Of a stretch of DNA of 64,000 bases, positions 41,561 through 49,751 are shown piece by piece (positions within the stretch are counted from its first letter, which is position 1; each line of letters opens with the position of its first letter). Location: assembly GCF_013623835.1 (NCBI RefSeq), contig NZ_JABKDE010000003.1, positions 434,001-498,000 on the forward strand, written 5' to 3'. The DNA comes from Brevibacterium oceani. Its GTDB lineage: Bacteria; Actinomycetota; Actinomycetes; Actinomycetales; Brevibacteriaceae. The position numbers and the translations under genes are program-made. Below the pieces are notes generated by a model that did no database searches, was not told the origin of the DNA, and was given only the letters and a program-made list of their open reading frames with translations.

Positions 41561-44143
41561 CTACTGTGCCCGCAGCGCTGCGGCCAGGTACGGCGCCGAC
41601 GGGGTGTCTCCGGTCGCGGCGATCTGTGCCGGGGTACCGACGGCGATCACCTGTCCGCCGTCGGCCCCGGCCCCGGGACCGAGTTCGATGACGTGGTCGC
41701 AGGCAGTGATGATCCGCATGTCGAGTTCGACCATGACGACGGTGTTGCCGGCGTCGACAAGGGTCTGTAGGTGTGTGATGAGCCGGTCGGCGTCCGCACA
41801 ATGCAGCCCCGAGGTGGGTTCGTCGAGGACGTAGAGGGTGTCTCCGCGCTGGGAACGCTGCAGTTCGCTGGCGAGCTTGACCCGCTGGGCCTCGCCGCCG
41901 GAGAGCTCGGTCGCCGGTTGGCCGAGGCGCAGGTAGCCGAGGCCGACGTCGATGAGGGCGGTGAGCGAGCGCATGATGTCGAACTCCTCGGCGAAGAATC
42001 CGTGCGCTTCCTCCACGCTCATCGCCAGCACCTCGGCGATGGTGTGCCCGTGCCAGAGGATCTCGAGGGTGCTCGACTGGTACCGGGTGCCGTGACAGTC
42101 CGGGCATTCGGTGTAGACCGACGGCAGGAAGAGCAGTTCGACCATGACGGAGCCTTCGCCCTCGCAGGTCGGGCAGCGGCCGCCGGCGACGTTGAAGGAG
42201 AACCGACCGGGCTTGTACCCGCGCTCGCGTGCTTCCGGTGTTTCGGCGAAGCGGCGGCGGACGTGGTCGAACAGTCCGGTGTAGGTCGCGACGTTCGACC
42301 GGGGAGTGCGTCCGATGGGTCGTTGGTCGATGCTCACGATGCGACGGATGCCGGTGAGGTCGCCTGCCACCGCGCCCTCGAGCTCTTCGGGTTCGTCGGC
42401 GAGCAGCAGCTCATCACCCTCGGGCTCGGGTTCGTCGTCCCGGGCCGATTGGCCCAGGTGGTCGCCGACGAGCACCGGCAGCACCTGGCTGACGAGGCTC
42501 GACTTCCCGGATCCGGACACTCCGGTGACCGCGGTCAGGGCACCCAACGGCAGTTCGACGCTGACATCGCGGAGGTTGTTGCGGCGGATGTCCTCCACCC
42601 GGAACCAGGCGCGCGGCGAACGTGGCTCGTGCGGTTCGAGGCCGCGCCCGCCGAAGACGTAGCCTCGGGTGATCGAGTCCTCGACCTCGGCCAGACCGTC
42701 GGTGGGGCCGCTGTAGAGGACCCGCCCGCCGCGTTCTCCAGCGCCCGGTCCGATGTCGACGAGCCAGTCGGCGTGCCGCATGAGATCGACGGAGTGCTCG
42801 ACGACGAAGAGGCTGTTGCCGCGTTCCTTCAGCCTGTCGAGGATTCCCATCAGGGCGGTGACGTCCTGCGGATGGAGTCCGGCCGACGGTTCGTCGAGGA
42901 CGTAGACGACTCCGAAGAGCTCCGAGGTCAGTTGGGTGGCCAGACGCAGCCGCTGCAGCTCACCGCCTGAGAGGGTCGGGGTGGACCGGTCGAGCGACAG
43001 ATAGCCGAGCCCCAGATCGACGATGGGGCGGAGACGATCGATGAGACCCCCGCCGAGGCGGACGAACGCGGCGCGCTTCTCCGCGGAGACGTGTTCGGCT
43101 CCGTCCCCGGCGGTGCAGGCTTCCTCGTCAGTGCCGGCTTCTGCGGCGGAGACGGTGTCCCTCAGCAGGGTCATGAGCTCGTGCAGGGGCAGGGCGGCGA
43201 ACTCGGCGATGTCGAGTCCGGCGATCGTCACCGACAGGGCCTCGGGTTTGAGTTTCTTGCCGTGGCAGACCGGGCAGGGTGCGGCCGTGAGGAACTCAGA
43301 GACCCGCTTCTTCATCCCGGCACTCTTCGTGTTCGCGAACGTGTCGAGGATGTACTTCCGCGCCCCGACGAAGGTGCCCGAATACGTCGGTTCGACACCG
43401 GCATCGGCGGCTTCGCGCGCCTCGGCCAGCGTCAGCCGTGAGTGGACGGGCAGGTGCGGAGTCTCCTCGGTGTAGAGGAGCCAGTCGCGATCGGCCTTCG
43501 GCAGATCCTTCCAGGGGACGTCGACGTCGAAGCCGAGGGCTACGGCGGTATCGCGCAGCTGGTGCCCGTGCCACGCGGTCGGCCAGGAGGCGATCGCCCG
43601 CTCCCGGATCGTCAGCGTCGGGTCGGGGACCATCCGGTCCTCGGGCACCTCGTAGACCCGGCCGATGCCGTGACATTCGGGGCAGGCGCCTTCGACGGTG
43701 TTCGTCGAGAAGTCCTCGGCCAACAGCATCGGCTGGTCCTCGGGGTAGTACCCGGCCCGCGAGTAGAGCATCCGGACGAGGCTGGACACCGTTGTGATGC
43801 TGCCGACCGAGGACCGGGCGCTGCGGCCACCGCGCTGCTGCTGCAGTGCCACGGCCGGCGGCATCCCGGTGATCGAATCGACGTCCGGGACACCGGCCTG
43901 GTCGATGAGCCTCCGGGCGTACGGGGCCACGGATTCGAGGTAGCGGCGTTGGGATTCGGCGTAGAGGGTGCCGAAGGCCAGTGAGGACTTGCCCGATCCG
44001 GAGACTCCGGTGAAGACCACCATGGCATCGCGGGGGACGGTCAGATCGATGTCGCGCAGGTTGTGTTCCCTGGCCCCGCGGACCCGCACATCCGGTTGGA
44101 TCTCAGTCGAGGAGCTCGGGTCCGAGGGCGCAGAGGAGGTCAT
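41561..44143 (-). CDS. UvrA-like ABC ATPase (class II UvrA / DrrC-type)
   Basis: An 860-residue tandem ABC ATPase of the UvrA family. It has Walker A GVSGSGKSSLAFGTLYAES and GVSGSGKSSLVSQVL, signatures LSGGELQRLRLATQL and LSGGEAQRVKLASEL, and zinc modules CPECHGIGRVYEVPEDR and CPTCEGEGSVMVELLFLP with CPDCHGTRY. It is about 90 residues shorter than housekeeping UvrA, consistent with loss of the UvrB-binding insertion in the paralogue class. Such proteins give resistance to DNA-binding drugs (DrrC in daunorubicin producers). A DHA2 pump gene lies 144 bases upstream on the same strand, which supports a resistance role. Confidence 0.92.
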   Translation of the reverse strand: MTSSAPSDPSSSTEIQPDVRVRGAREHNLRDIDLTVPRDAMVVFTGVSGSGKSSLAFGTLYAESQRRYLESVAPYARRLIDQAGVPDVDSITGMPPAVALQQQRGGRSARSSVGSITTVSSLVRMLYSRAGYYPEDQPMLLAEDFSTNTVEGACPECHGIGRVYEVPEDRMVPDPTLTIRERAIASWPTAWHGHQLRDTAVALGFDVDVPWKDLPKADRDWLLYTEETPHLPVHSRLTLAEAREAADAGVEPTYSGTFVGARKYILDTFANTKSAGMKKRVSEFLTAAPCPVCHGKKLKPEALSVTIAGLDIAEFAALPLHELMTLLRDTVSAAEAGTDEEACTAGDGAEHVSAEKRAAFVRLGGGLIDRLRPIVDLGLGYLSLDRSTPTLSGGELQRLRLATQLTSELFGVVYVLDEPSAGLHPQDVTALMGILDRLKERGNSLFVVEHSVDLMRHADWLVDIGPGAGERGGRVLYSGPTDGLAEVEDSITRGYVFGGRGLEPHEPRSPRAWFRVEDIRRNNLRDVSVELPLGALTAVTGVSGSGKSSLVSQVLPVLVGDHLGQSARDDEPEPEGDELLLADEPEELEGAVAGDLTGIRRIVSIDQRPIGRTPRSNVATYTGLFDHVRRRFAETPEARERGYKPGRFSFNVAGGRCPTCEGEGSVMVELLFLPSVYTECPDCHGTRYQSSTLEILWHGHTIAEVLAMSVEEAHGFFAEEFDIMRSLTALIDVGLGYLRLGQPATELSGGEAQRVKLASELQRSQRGDTLYVLDEPTSGLHCADADRLITHLQTLVDAGNTVVMVELDMRIITACDHVIELGPGAGADGGQVIAVGTPAQIAATGDTPSAPYLAAALRAQ

Positions 44144-44287
44144 GAGGTCACCGTACCAAGGTGGGACCTCACATCACCGAGGAGGACGACAGCAGAACCC
44201 CTCGCTCCGAGAGATTCGGAACAAGGGGCTCGGTGCGATTCTTTCGGCCGTTGTCATGGGCCGACCATCATTCGGCGGGGCTGGCCG

Positions 44288-45790
44288 TCATTCGATGGGG
44301 TTGGCCTCGGACGGTTCGACCGCCTCGGCGGGGTAGTCCTCCTGGTCTTCGGGCTTGCGGATGAAGAACGCGAGGACGACGGGGACGAGCGCGATGACCG
44401 TCGCCAGCAGGAACGCGGCGTGTCCGCCCGGGGCACCGGCCTCGGGGATCGACCGACCCGCGGCCTGACCGGAGTGCAGGGCAGCCGAGTAGATGGAGAT
44501 GAGCAGCGCCGTGCCTGCCGCACCGGCCACCTGCTGGAGGGTGTTGAGCGCGGCCGAACCGTGCGAGTACAGGTGCCGTTCGAGCGAACCGAGCGAGGCG
44601 GAGAACAGCGGCGTGAACGACCCGGCGAGGCCGAGGGACATGACGATCTGGATGATGACGAGCAGCCAGATCGGGGTGCCGATCCCGGCGTTCGAGTAGG
44701 CGAACATCGCCGCGGCGATCATGATCGTGCCCGGCACCAGCAGGGTCCTCGGCCCGCGGGCGTCGTAGATGCGGCCCATCACCGGTCCGAGAATGCCCAT
44801 GAGCACCGAACCCGGCAGGAGCACGAGACCCGACTGGGTGGCATTCAGCCCGACCACGCTCTGCAGGTACAGCGGCAGCAGGGAGAAGGTGCCGAACATC
44901 GAGAGCGCGACCACGGCCATGATGATCACGGACAGCACGTAGTTGCGCGAGTTGAATACGCGCAGGTCGAGCAGGGCACGATCGCCGCGCTGGAGTGTCA
45001 GCTGGCGCCACACGAAGAGTCCGAGGAAGACGACACCGCCGGCGATCGTCGCCCAGGCCAGGCCCGATGAGGAGCCGCCGCCGTGCCCGCCGCCGAACTG
45101 GCTGAGTCCGTAGACGATGCCGCCGAAGGCGAACACGGAGAGCACGATGGAGACGACGTCGATGGGAGCGTGGGTCGATTCGCCGAGGTTGGTCATCCAT
45201 TTCGCGCCGAGGCCGAGGGCGATCAGAGCGATGGGCAGGATGATCCCGAAGAGCCAGCGCCAGCCCAGCGAGTCGAGCACGATGCCCGACATCGTCGGCC
45301 CGATCGCCGGAGCCAGGGAGATGACGAGGCCGACGCGGCCCATCATCCGACCGCGCGAGTGTGCGGGCACGACGTTCATCATCGTCGTCATCAGCAGCGG
45401 CATCATGATTCCGGTGCCGGCCGCCTGGACGACGCGGCCGACGAGGAGGAGGAAGAAGCCCGGGGACACGAGGCAGATCAGTGTGCCGGAGGAGAAGAGG
45501 ATCATCGCGGCGAGGAAGATCTGCCGCGTCGTGAACCGTTGGATGAGGAAGCCGGTCGTCGGGATGACGACGGCCATGGTGAGCATGAAAGCGCTGGTCA
45601 GCCACTGTCCGAGCTCGGGCGGGATGCCGAGGGTCTGATTGAGTTCGGGGATGGCGATGGCCATCGTCGTCTCATTGAGGATCGCGACGAAGGCGGCGAC
45701 GAGGAGCAGCCAGATGACCTTCATTCCTGCGGGGTCGATGGACTCGTGCTGCGCTGGCTGTGAGTGCGAGTGTGTGCTGTCGCTGGACAA
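44288..45790 (-). CDS. DHA2 family drug efflux transporter
   Basis: A 500-residue, fourteen-helix MFS pump of the EmrB/QacA group. Markers are NETTMAIAIPELNQTLGIP (motif D1), WLTSAFMLTMAVVIPTTGFL, GRVVQAAGTGIMMPLLMTTM and APAIGPTMSGIVLDSLGWRW (motif C). The N-terminus is His/Ser-rich (SSDSTHSHSQPAQHESID). The start is TTG at 45790 with GGAG upstream; ATG at 45724 would drop 22 residues. Probably co-transcribed with the UvrA-like gene downstream. Confidence 0.9.
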   Translation of the reverse strand: MSSDSTHSHSQPAQHESIDPAGMKVIWLLLVAAFVAILNETTMAIAIPELNQTLGIPPELGQWLTSAFMLTMAVVIPTTGFLIQRFTTRQIFLAAMILFSSGTLICLVSPGFFLLLVGRVVQAAGTGIMMPLLMTTMMNVVPAHSRGRMMGRVGLVISLAPAIGPTMSGIVLDSLGWRWLFGIILPIALIALGLGAKWMTNLGESTHAPIDVVSIVLSVFAFGGIVYGLSQFGGGHGGGSSSGLAWATIAGGVVFLGLFVWRQLTLQRGDRALLDLRVFNSRNYVLSVIIMAVVALSMFGTFSLLPLYLQSVVGLNATQSGLVLLPGSVLMGILGPVMGRIYDARGPRTLLVPGTIMIAAAMFAYSNAGIGTPIWLLVIIQIVMSLGLAGSFTPLFSASLGSLERHLYSHGSAALNTLQQVAGAAGTALLISIYSAALHSGQAAGRSIPEAGAPGGHAAFLLATVIALVPVVLAFFIRKPEDQEDYPAEAVEPSEANPIE

Positions 45791-45973
45791 GGAGGTGCTC
45801 CGATCGAAAAAGGTCTGTCATCGCCCCGGCGCGGGCGGAATTCTGCACGCAGCAGCCGACACTGCGTTGAGACAAAGAGATCAACGGGAATCTACGCTAG
45901 CCTATTCCGCACTCGCAGGAACAGGGGGAGAACCCTACCTCGGCGTTCGACTTCGTCACATTTCACGGGTGGG

Positions 45974-46954
45974 TCAGCTGCGGTCCAGGCTGGGGCACGC
46001 CTCATAGCGGTAGCCGGGCTCACCGGCGGCGACGAGTTCGCGGTCGCGCAGGATCGTCAGTGGGGCGCGATCCTCACTGTCACAGGCCTCGGCGAAGGTC
46101 AGCCCCGCCTCGGCGAGGGAGTCGGGGTATTCGATCTCGAGGACCTGGTCGCCGTAGACATGGGTGTACGCGGCGCATTCGTCGAAGGCCGCGCATTCCT
46201 CGGTGACGGCGAAGTCGAAGCCGAGGTCATGATGCGCGGTGCGGGTGATCTCGGCGGCGTTCTTCTGTGCGATCGCCATTCCGGCCTGATGGGCGCGCTC
46301 GACGTAGGACCTGGCCAGGGCATTGACGCCGTCTTCTGAGATGGCGTCGAATCGTTGCGCGATGTCGAGGTTGTCGATCTCGACGGCGGCGAATCCGTCC
46401 TCGGCACAGCCGTCGATGGCCTCGCCGAGGCGGTCGAGAATGACCGTGCGAGCGTGACCAGTCGAGGGGTCGAGGATGTGTTCATCGGGCCAGTCGGGGT
46501 CCACGACGAGGTCCCCGTCGCCGTCGTGGAGGAGGACGTCCTCGTCGTCTGCCCAGTCATCGGCTTCATCGGGTTGGGTCTGGAAGCCGTTGACGTAGCA
46601 GACCGAGTAGGCGCCGGGCAGCGGGTCGGCCCCAGCGTCGCGGACGACGACGTCGATGGATGTTGTCGCAGCAGCCGCCTCGGCGGTCGTATCTGTCGGA
46701 GTCGACGTTGCCCGTGCGGAAGCGGCAGGAATCTCGTCGTAGGCTCCGCCGAGCTGGTAGTCGAAGACGCCAGAGGTGGGCGGAAGTGTGATCGGTTCAG
46801 CCGAACCGCCAGTGGGTCGCGACGTCTCCCTGGTATGCGTGGTCGAAGCATCAGTATCGGGGGGTCCGCTGCACCCTGTGACGACGAGGGTGCTGATCAG
46901 GGACAACATCACGGCCGCCGTCCGCGTGACTGCGATCATCGTCCCGGTCGCCAT
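45974..46954 (-). CDS. GH114-type lipoprotein (endo-alpha-1,4-polygalactosaminidase family)
   Basis: A 326-residue secreted lipoprotein. The signal peptide ends in the lipobox LVVTGC with acylated Cys28. A Ser/Thr-rich spacer precedes the catalytic domain: SGVFDYQLGGAYD, SVCYVNGFQTQPDEADDW, EIDNLDIAQRFDA, GMAIAQKNAAEI and FDFAVTEECAAFDEC. This order of motifs fits the GH114/DUF297 TIM-barrel group that cleaves polygalactosamine, with acidic residues in EIDN and VTEE as candidates. The start overlaps the MarR 3' end by 19 bases. A role in degrading an aminosugar exopolysaccharide is inferred. Confidence 0.85.
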   Translation of the reverse strand: MATGTMIAVTRTAAVMLSLISTLVVTGCSGPPDTDASTTHTRETSRPTGGSAEPITLPPTSGVFDYQLGGAYDEIPAASARATSTPTDTTAEAAAATTSIDVVVRDAGADPLPGAYSVCYVNGFQTQPDEADDWADDEDVLLHDGDGDLVVDPDWPDEHILDPSTGHARTVILDRLGEAIDGCAEDGFAAVEIDNLDIAQRFDAISEDGVNALARSYVERAHQAGMAIAQKNAAEITRTAHHDLGFDFAVTEECAAFDECAAYTHVYGDQVLEIEYPDSLAEAGLTFAEACDSEDRAPLTILRDRELVAAGEPGYRYEACPSLDRS

Positions 46955-47424
46955 CCACCCTCGTCGCTGATCGCCGCGGCGATGTTGCGGCTGATCTCGC
47001 GCAGCGTCATCGCCTGTTCGGCACTCAGGGAATCGAAGACGAGGCGGCGGACGAGGGCAGCGTGCGCGGGAGCGGCGGAGGCGACCACCTCGGCGCCGGA
47101 GTCGGTGAGCCCGGCGATCGTCACCCGGCGGTCGCCCGGATCGGTCGAACGGCGCACCCAGTCGCGCTTCTCCAGGCGGACGACCGCGCGTGAGAGTCGG
47201 GAGAGCGTGCTGTTGGCGTAGCCGGCGAGAGTGCTCATCGGCAGGCTCCGTCCTTCGGCCGTGGAGAGGGCGTAGAGGATGCCGAACTCGAAATGTGTGA
47301 GGTCCCAGCCGTCCTCAAGCTGCAGGTCGAGCACAGGCGGAAGCCACTCGAGGACGGTCGCCAGGGCCGACCACGTCTCGAGCTCTGCGCCGTCGAGAGG
47401 CGCGGATTCCGACGGAGAGGTCAT
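46936..47424 (-). CDS. MarR family regulator
   Basis: A 162-residue winged-helix regulator with FEFGILYALSTAEGRSLPM, LAGYANSTLSRLSRAVVRLE and the wing STDPGDRRVTIAGLTDSG. The DRR segment contacts DNA in the family. Its gene overlaps the GH114 lipoprotein gene downstream, and it is divergent from an SDR across 96 bases containing a clear inverted repeat (47444-47485). It probably controls the SDR, itself and the lipoprotein. Confidence 0.88.
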   Translation of the reverse strand: MTSPSESAPLDGAELETWSALATVLEWLPPVLDLQLEDGWDLTHFEFGILYALSTAEGRSLPMSTLAGYANSTLSRLSRAVVRLEKRDWVRRSTDPGDRRVTIAGLTDSGAEVVASAAPAHAALVRRLVFDSLSAEQAMTLREISRNIAAAISDEGGWRPGR

Positions 47425-47443
47425 GCAAGCATCCTACCGCATC

Positions 47444-47485
47444 ACTTGACTGAGCAAGTTTTACCTGTGATGATCACTTGCTCAG
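47444..47485. promoter_or_regulatory. MarR-type operator in the marR/SDR gap
   Basis: CTGAGCAAGT (47450-47459) and ACTTGCTCAG (47476-47485) are a perfect 10-base inverted repeat 16 bases apart, and ACTTG (47444-47448) with CAAGT (47455-47459) makes an overlapping smaller one. Both ends would cover the divergent promoters. Confidence 0.7.
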
Positions 47486-47520
47486 GAAACTATTTCGGTG
47501 AGACAACGAGGAGCACAGCC

Positions 47521-48318
47521 GTGAGCGAAGAGATGACAGGAGAATTCGGGCGATCCGAGGTGTTCGTCTCGGGGTCGACGCAGGGAATCGGGTTCGCCTC
47601 GGCGCGGGCGTGCGCATCAGACGGGGCAGCCGTCGTTCTCAACGGGAGGACGGAGTCTGCCGTCGCCGCAGCGGTCGACCGGCTGCGCGGGGAGGTGCCG
47701 GGAGCCGATGTCAGCGGGATCGCGGCCGACCTGGGCGACGCAGCGGAGACGGCGGAACTTCTCGAGCGCCTCGGCGAGGTGGATGTGCTCATCAGCAATG
47801 TCGGCATCTTCGATGTCGCCGCCTTCGGGGAGATTTCGGATGCGGAGTGGGAACGATACTTCGCACTCAATGTCATGGCCGGCGTAAGGCTGGCCAGAGG
47901 ACTGCTGCCGGGGATGCTCGAGCGGGGACATGGGCGGATCGTCTTCATCGGCACCGAATCGGCGGTCGATGTCCCGGCCGACATGATCCACTATGGGGCG
48001 ACGAAGGCGGCGTCGCTGGCGGTGGCCAATGGACTTGCGAAGCTCACTCGGGGGACCGCAGTGACGGTGAACACCGTGCTCGGCGGGCCGACGTACTCCG
48101 ATGGGGTGGCGACCACGGTCGAGCAGATCGCTGCAGCGCAGTCGCTCGAGGTCGCGGACCTGAAGTCACAGCTCGTGCGGGAGACCTCACTCCTCGGCAG
48201 GTTCATCGAGCCTGCCGAGATCGCCGACCTCGTCGCGTTCCTCGCGGGCCCGAAGTCCTCAGCGATCAACGGTGCCGCCCTGCGTGCCGAGGGCGGAGTG
48301 CTGCCGACTCTGCTGTGA
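47521..48318 (+). CDS. Short-chain dehydrogenase/reductase
   Basis: A 265-residue classical SDR: cofactor motif SGSTQGIGFASARA, NVG in VLISNVGIFDVAAF, Ser region FIGTESAVDVPADMI and Tyr158/Lys162 in HYGATKAASLA. The ending GAALRAEGGVLPTLL is typical of the FabG-like group. The substrate is unknown. GTG at 47521 has GAGGAG upstream; ATG at 47533 is a second choice. It is expressed from the MarR-controlled gap and ends at a strong terminator. Confidence 0.9.
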   Translation: MSEEMTGEFGRSEVFVSGSTQGIGFASARACASDGAAVVLNGRTESAVAAAVDRLRGEVPGADVSGIAADLGDAAETAELLERLGEVDVLISNVGIFDVAAFGEISDAEWERYFALNVMAGVRLARGLLPGMLERGHGRIVFIGTESAVDVPADMIHYGATKAASLAVANGLAKLTRGTAVTVNTVLGGPTYSDGVATTVEQIAAAQSLEVADLKSQLVRETSLLGRFIEPAEIADLVAFLAGPKSSAINGAALRAEGGVLPTLL

Positions 48319-48350
48319 ACGGTCCCCGCCCTGTGCTCGCCCGACAACGA

Positions 48351-48385
48351 CGAAGGCTCCGAACCACTTTGGTTCGGAGCCTTCG
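48351..48385. terminator. Strong bidirectional hairpin terminator
   Basis: A perfect 16-pair stem (48351-48366 with 48370-48385) closes on a CTT loop. It lies 33 bases after the SDR stop and 31 bases before the 3' end of tRNA-Ala on the other strand. It marks the right edge of the long accessory stretch. Confidence 0.85.
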
Positions 48386-48416
48386 TGTTACGAGTGCTGT
48401 CTCAAAACTACTCGAG

Positions 48417-48489
48417 TGGAGGTAAGGGGACTCGAACCCCTAACCCTCTGCTTGCAAAGCAGATGCGCTACCAATTGCGCCATACCCCC
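48417..48489 (-). tRNA. alaT: tRNA-Ala (anticodon TGC)
   Basis: Reading the minus strand: acceptor GGGGGTA pairs with TACCTCC (one G-T pair) plus discriminator A; D arm GGCGCAATTGGTAGCGC; anticodon loop TTTGCAA in CTGCTTTGCAAGCAG; T arm AGGGGTTCGAGTCCCCT. 73 bases, CCA not encoded. It is in tandem with tRNA-Ile as in other actinobacteria beside gyrA. Confidence 0.97.
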
Positions 48490-48506
48490 GTGTCGGGTTC
48501 TCACCC

Positions 48507-48623
48507 TCACACCGAATCGGTGTGTTCGGACCATTCGGCCTGAGCAGATTGATTCTGCTTCCGCCACCGGAAGAACACTCCCAGCCCCACAAGCGTGAGA
48601 CCGCTGAGAATCCATCTTTTCAT
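48507..48623 (-). CDS. DLW-39-like small membrane protein
   Basis: A 38-residue peptide encoded between tRNA-Ile and tRNA-Ala: a basic start MKRWILSG, one short hydrophobic helix LTLVGLGVFF, a basic RWRKQ segment and an acidic end QAEWSEHTDSV. GAGGAGG lies five bases before the ATG at 48623, so translation is well supported. Position and layout match the DLW-39 family of tiny actinobacterial proteins (about 39 residues, named for a DLW motif); here the motif reads AEW. The function of the family is unknown. Confidence 0.75.
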   Translation of the reverse strand: MKRWILSGLTLVGLGVFFRWRKQNQSAQAEWSEHTDSV

Positions 48624-48660
48624 GATCCTCCTCGAAAGGAAATCCCCGAAGAAGGGGACG

Positions 48661-48734
48661 TGGGCCTACCTGGACTTGAACCAGGGACCTCTTCGTTATC
48701 AGCGAAGCGCTCTAACCGCCTGAGCTATAGGCCC
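48661..48734 (-). tRNA. ileT: tRNA-Ile (anticodon GAT)
   Basis: Minus strand: acceptor GGGCCTA pairs with TAGGCCC, discriminator A; D arm AGCTCAGGCGGTTAGAGCG; anticodon loop CTGATAA in TTCGCTGATAACGAA; T arm CCTGGTTCAAGTCCAGG. 74 bases without encoded CCA. It follows DUF3566/gyrA in transcription direction. Confidence 0.97.
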
Positions 48735-48822
48735 TTATCGGGGTGAACCCGAAGTAAAACGATACCCAACCGGAGCAGACAAACACAAATCGCCTCCCGG
48801 TGACTCCCCTCACACCCATTTG

Positions 48823-48878
48823 CTACCTGACGGCGGCCCAGCAACCTCGCGCAAGGTTGTTGGGCCGCCGTCAGGTAG
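48823..48878 (-). terminator. Long hairpin after the gyrase operon
   Basis: Two 25-base arms (48823-48847 and 48854-48878) pair with one wobble around a six-base tip, and flanking CCCCTC/GAGGGG extends the symmetry. It starts 10 bases after the DUF3566 stop. There is no T-run on the minus strand, so termination is inferred from position and stability. Confidence 0.6.
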
Positions 48879-48887
48879 TAAGAGGGG

Positions 48888-49751
48888 TCAGTCGTCGGTG
48901 AGGGTGAGGCTGAAGCCGCCGGCGATGAGGGACCCGATGTTGTAGATGAAGGCCGCCAGGGTCGACAGCGCCGTCATCAGAACGATGTTGATGACCGCGA
49001 TGATGAAGCCTGCCGCCACGACTCGACCGAAGCCGAAGATGCCGATGATCCGCTCGGCCGACTCCGCGCCGGCGAGCTCGCTCATCGTCGATTCGAGGCC
49101 GCTCATCACACCCGTCGCCTGGAGAACGATCCACAGCACGATGAACGCGACGATCGTGGCGATGCCGATGGCCACGGACATGAGGAACGACATCTTCATG
49201 ACCGACCACGGATCGACCGCGGACACCGTGAGGCGGACGGTGCGGGGGCCTTTCTTCTTCTTGCCGCTGCCGGAGTCGACCATGTTCTTCACGCCCATCT
49301 TCACGCCGCCGGAGCTGGCGCGGATGGTGTTGGCCGCATTTCCCATCACCGAGGTGGCCCCGCGGTTGCCCGAGGACTGACCTCCCGCGGATCCCTGGGA
49401 TCCAGTCGGCTGCGATCCCGCACCCGAACCCTGCGATCCGGCTGCGCCGGATCCCTGTGAGGCGGTGCGTGCGGTCGGTGCCGATCCTGTCGAGGGTGCG
49501 CGATTGGGCTTCGGCGAGGCCTTCGGCGCCGGAGGGGCGACGACGGTTGCCTTCTCCGTCTGAGGCGTTCCCTGATTCGCATTCTGCGAGGAGCCCGAGC
49601 CCTGCCCGGACGAACCCTGCCCGGAACCAGGTCCCGAACCGGTCGAGCCTGCGGACTTCGCGTCGTTCTTCGACGAACCCGCCGTCAGACGCGTCGATCC
49701 GCTCGACGTGCGTATGATCTTCCCTGAGCCTGGCTTGCTGCTATCGCTCAC
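48888..49751 (-). CDS. DUF3566 membrane protein downstream of gyrA
   Basis: A 287-residue protein. Residues 1-165 are a disordered Ser/Gly/Gln/Ala-rich region with repeats of GSGQGSS and SQGSGAAG type. The DUF3566 domain follows: [20 protein letters not shown], then helices [20 protein letters not shown] and [20 protein letters not shown]. It corresponds to Rv0007 of Mycobacterium tuberculosis in position. Its ATG overlaps the gyrA stop (ATGA). Its function is not established; division or envelope roles have been suggested for the family. Confidence 0.9.
   Translation of the reverse strand: MSDSSKPGSGKIIRTSSGSTRLTAGSSKNDAKSAGSTGSGPGSGQGSSGQGSGSSQNANQGTPQTEKATVVAPPAPKASPKPNRAPSTGSAPTARTASQGSGAAGSQGSGAGSQPTGSQGSAGGQSSGNRGATSVMGNAANTIRASSGGVKMGVKNMVDSGSGKKKKGPRTVRLTVSAVDPWSVMKMSFLMSVAIGIATIVAFIVLWIVLQATGVMSGLESTMSELAGAESAERIIGIFGFGRVVAAGFIIAVINIVLMTALSTLAAFIYNIGSLIAGGFSLTLTDD

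Noticed and set aside
40206..42107. Minus-strand frame spanning the exchanger and the 3' end of the UvrA-like gene
   Set aside because: It runs through two well-supported genes in another frame and is Arg/His-rich, the signature of a shadow frame.
48417..48734. tRNA-Ile/tRNA-Ala pair as part of an rRNA operon
   Set aside because: No 16S or 23S sequence flanks them; the pair beside gyrA is a stand-alone tRNA locus.
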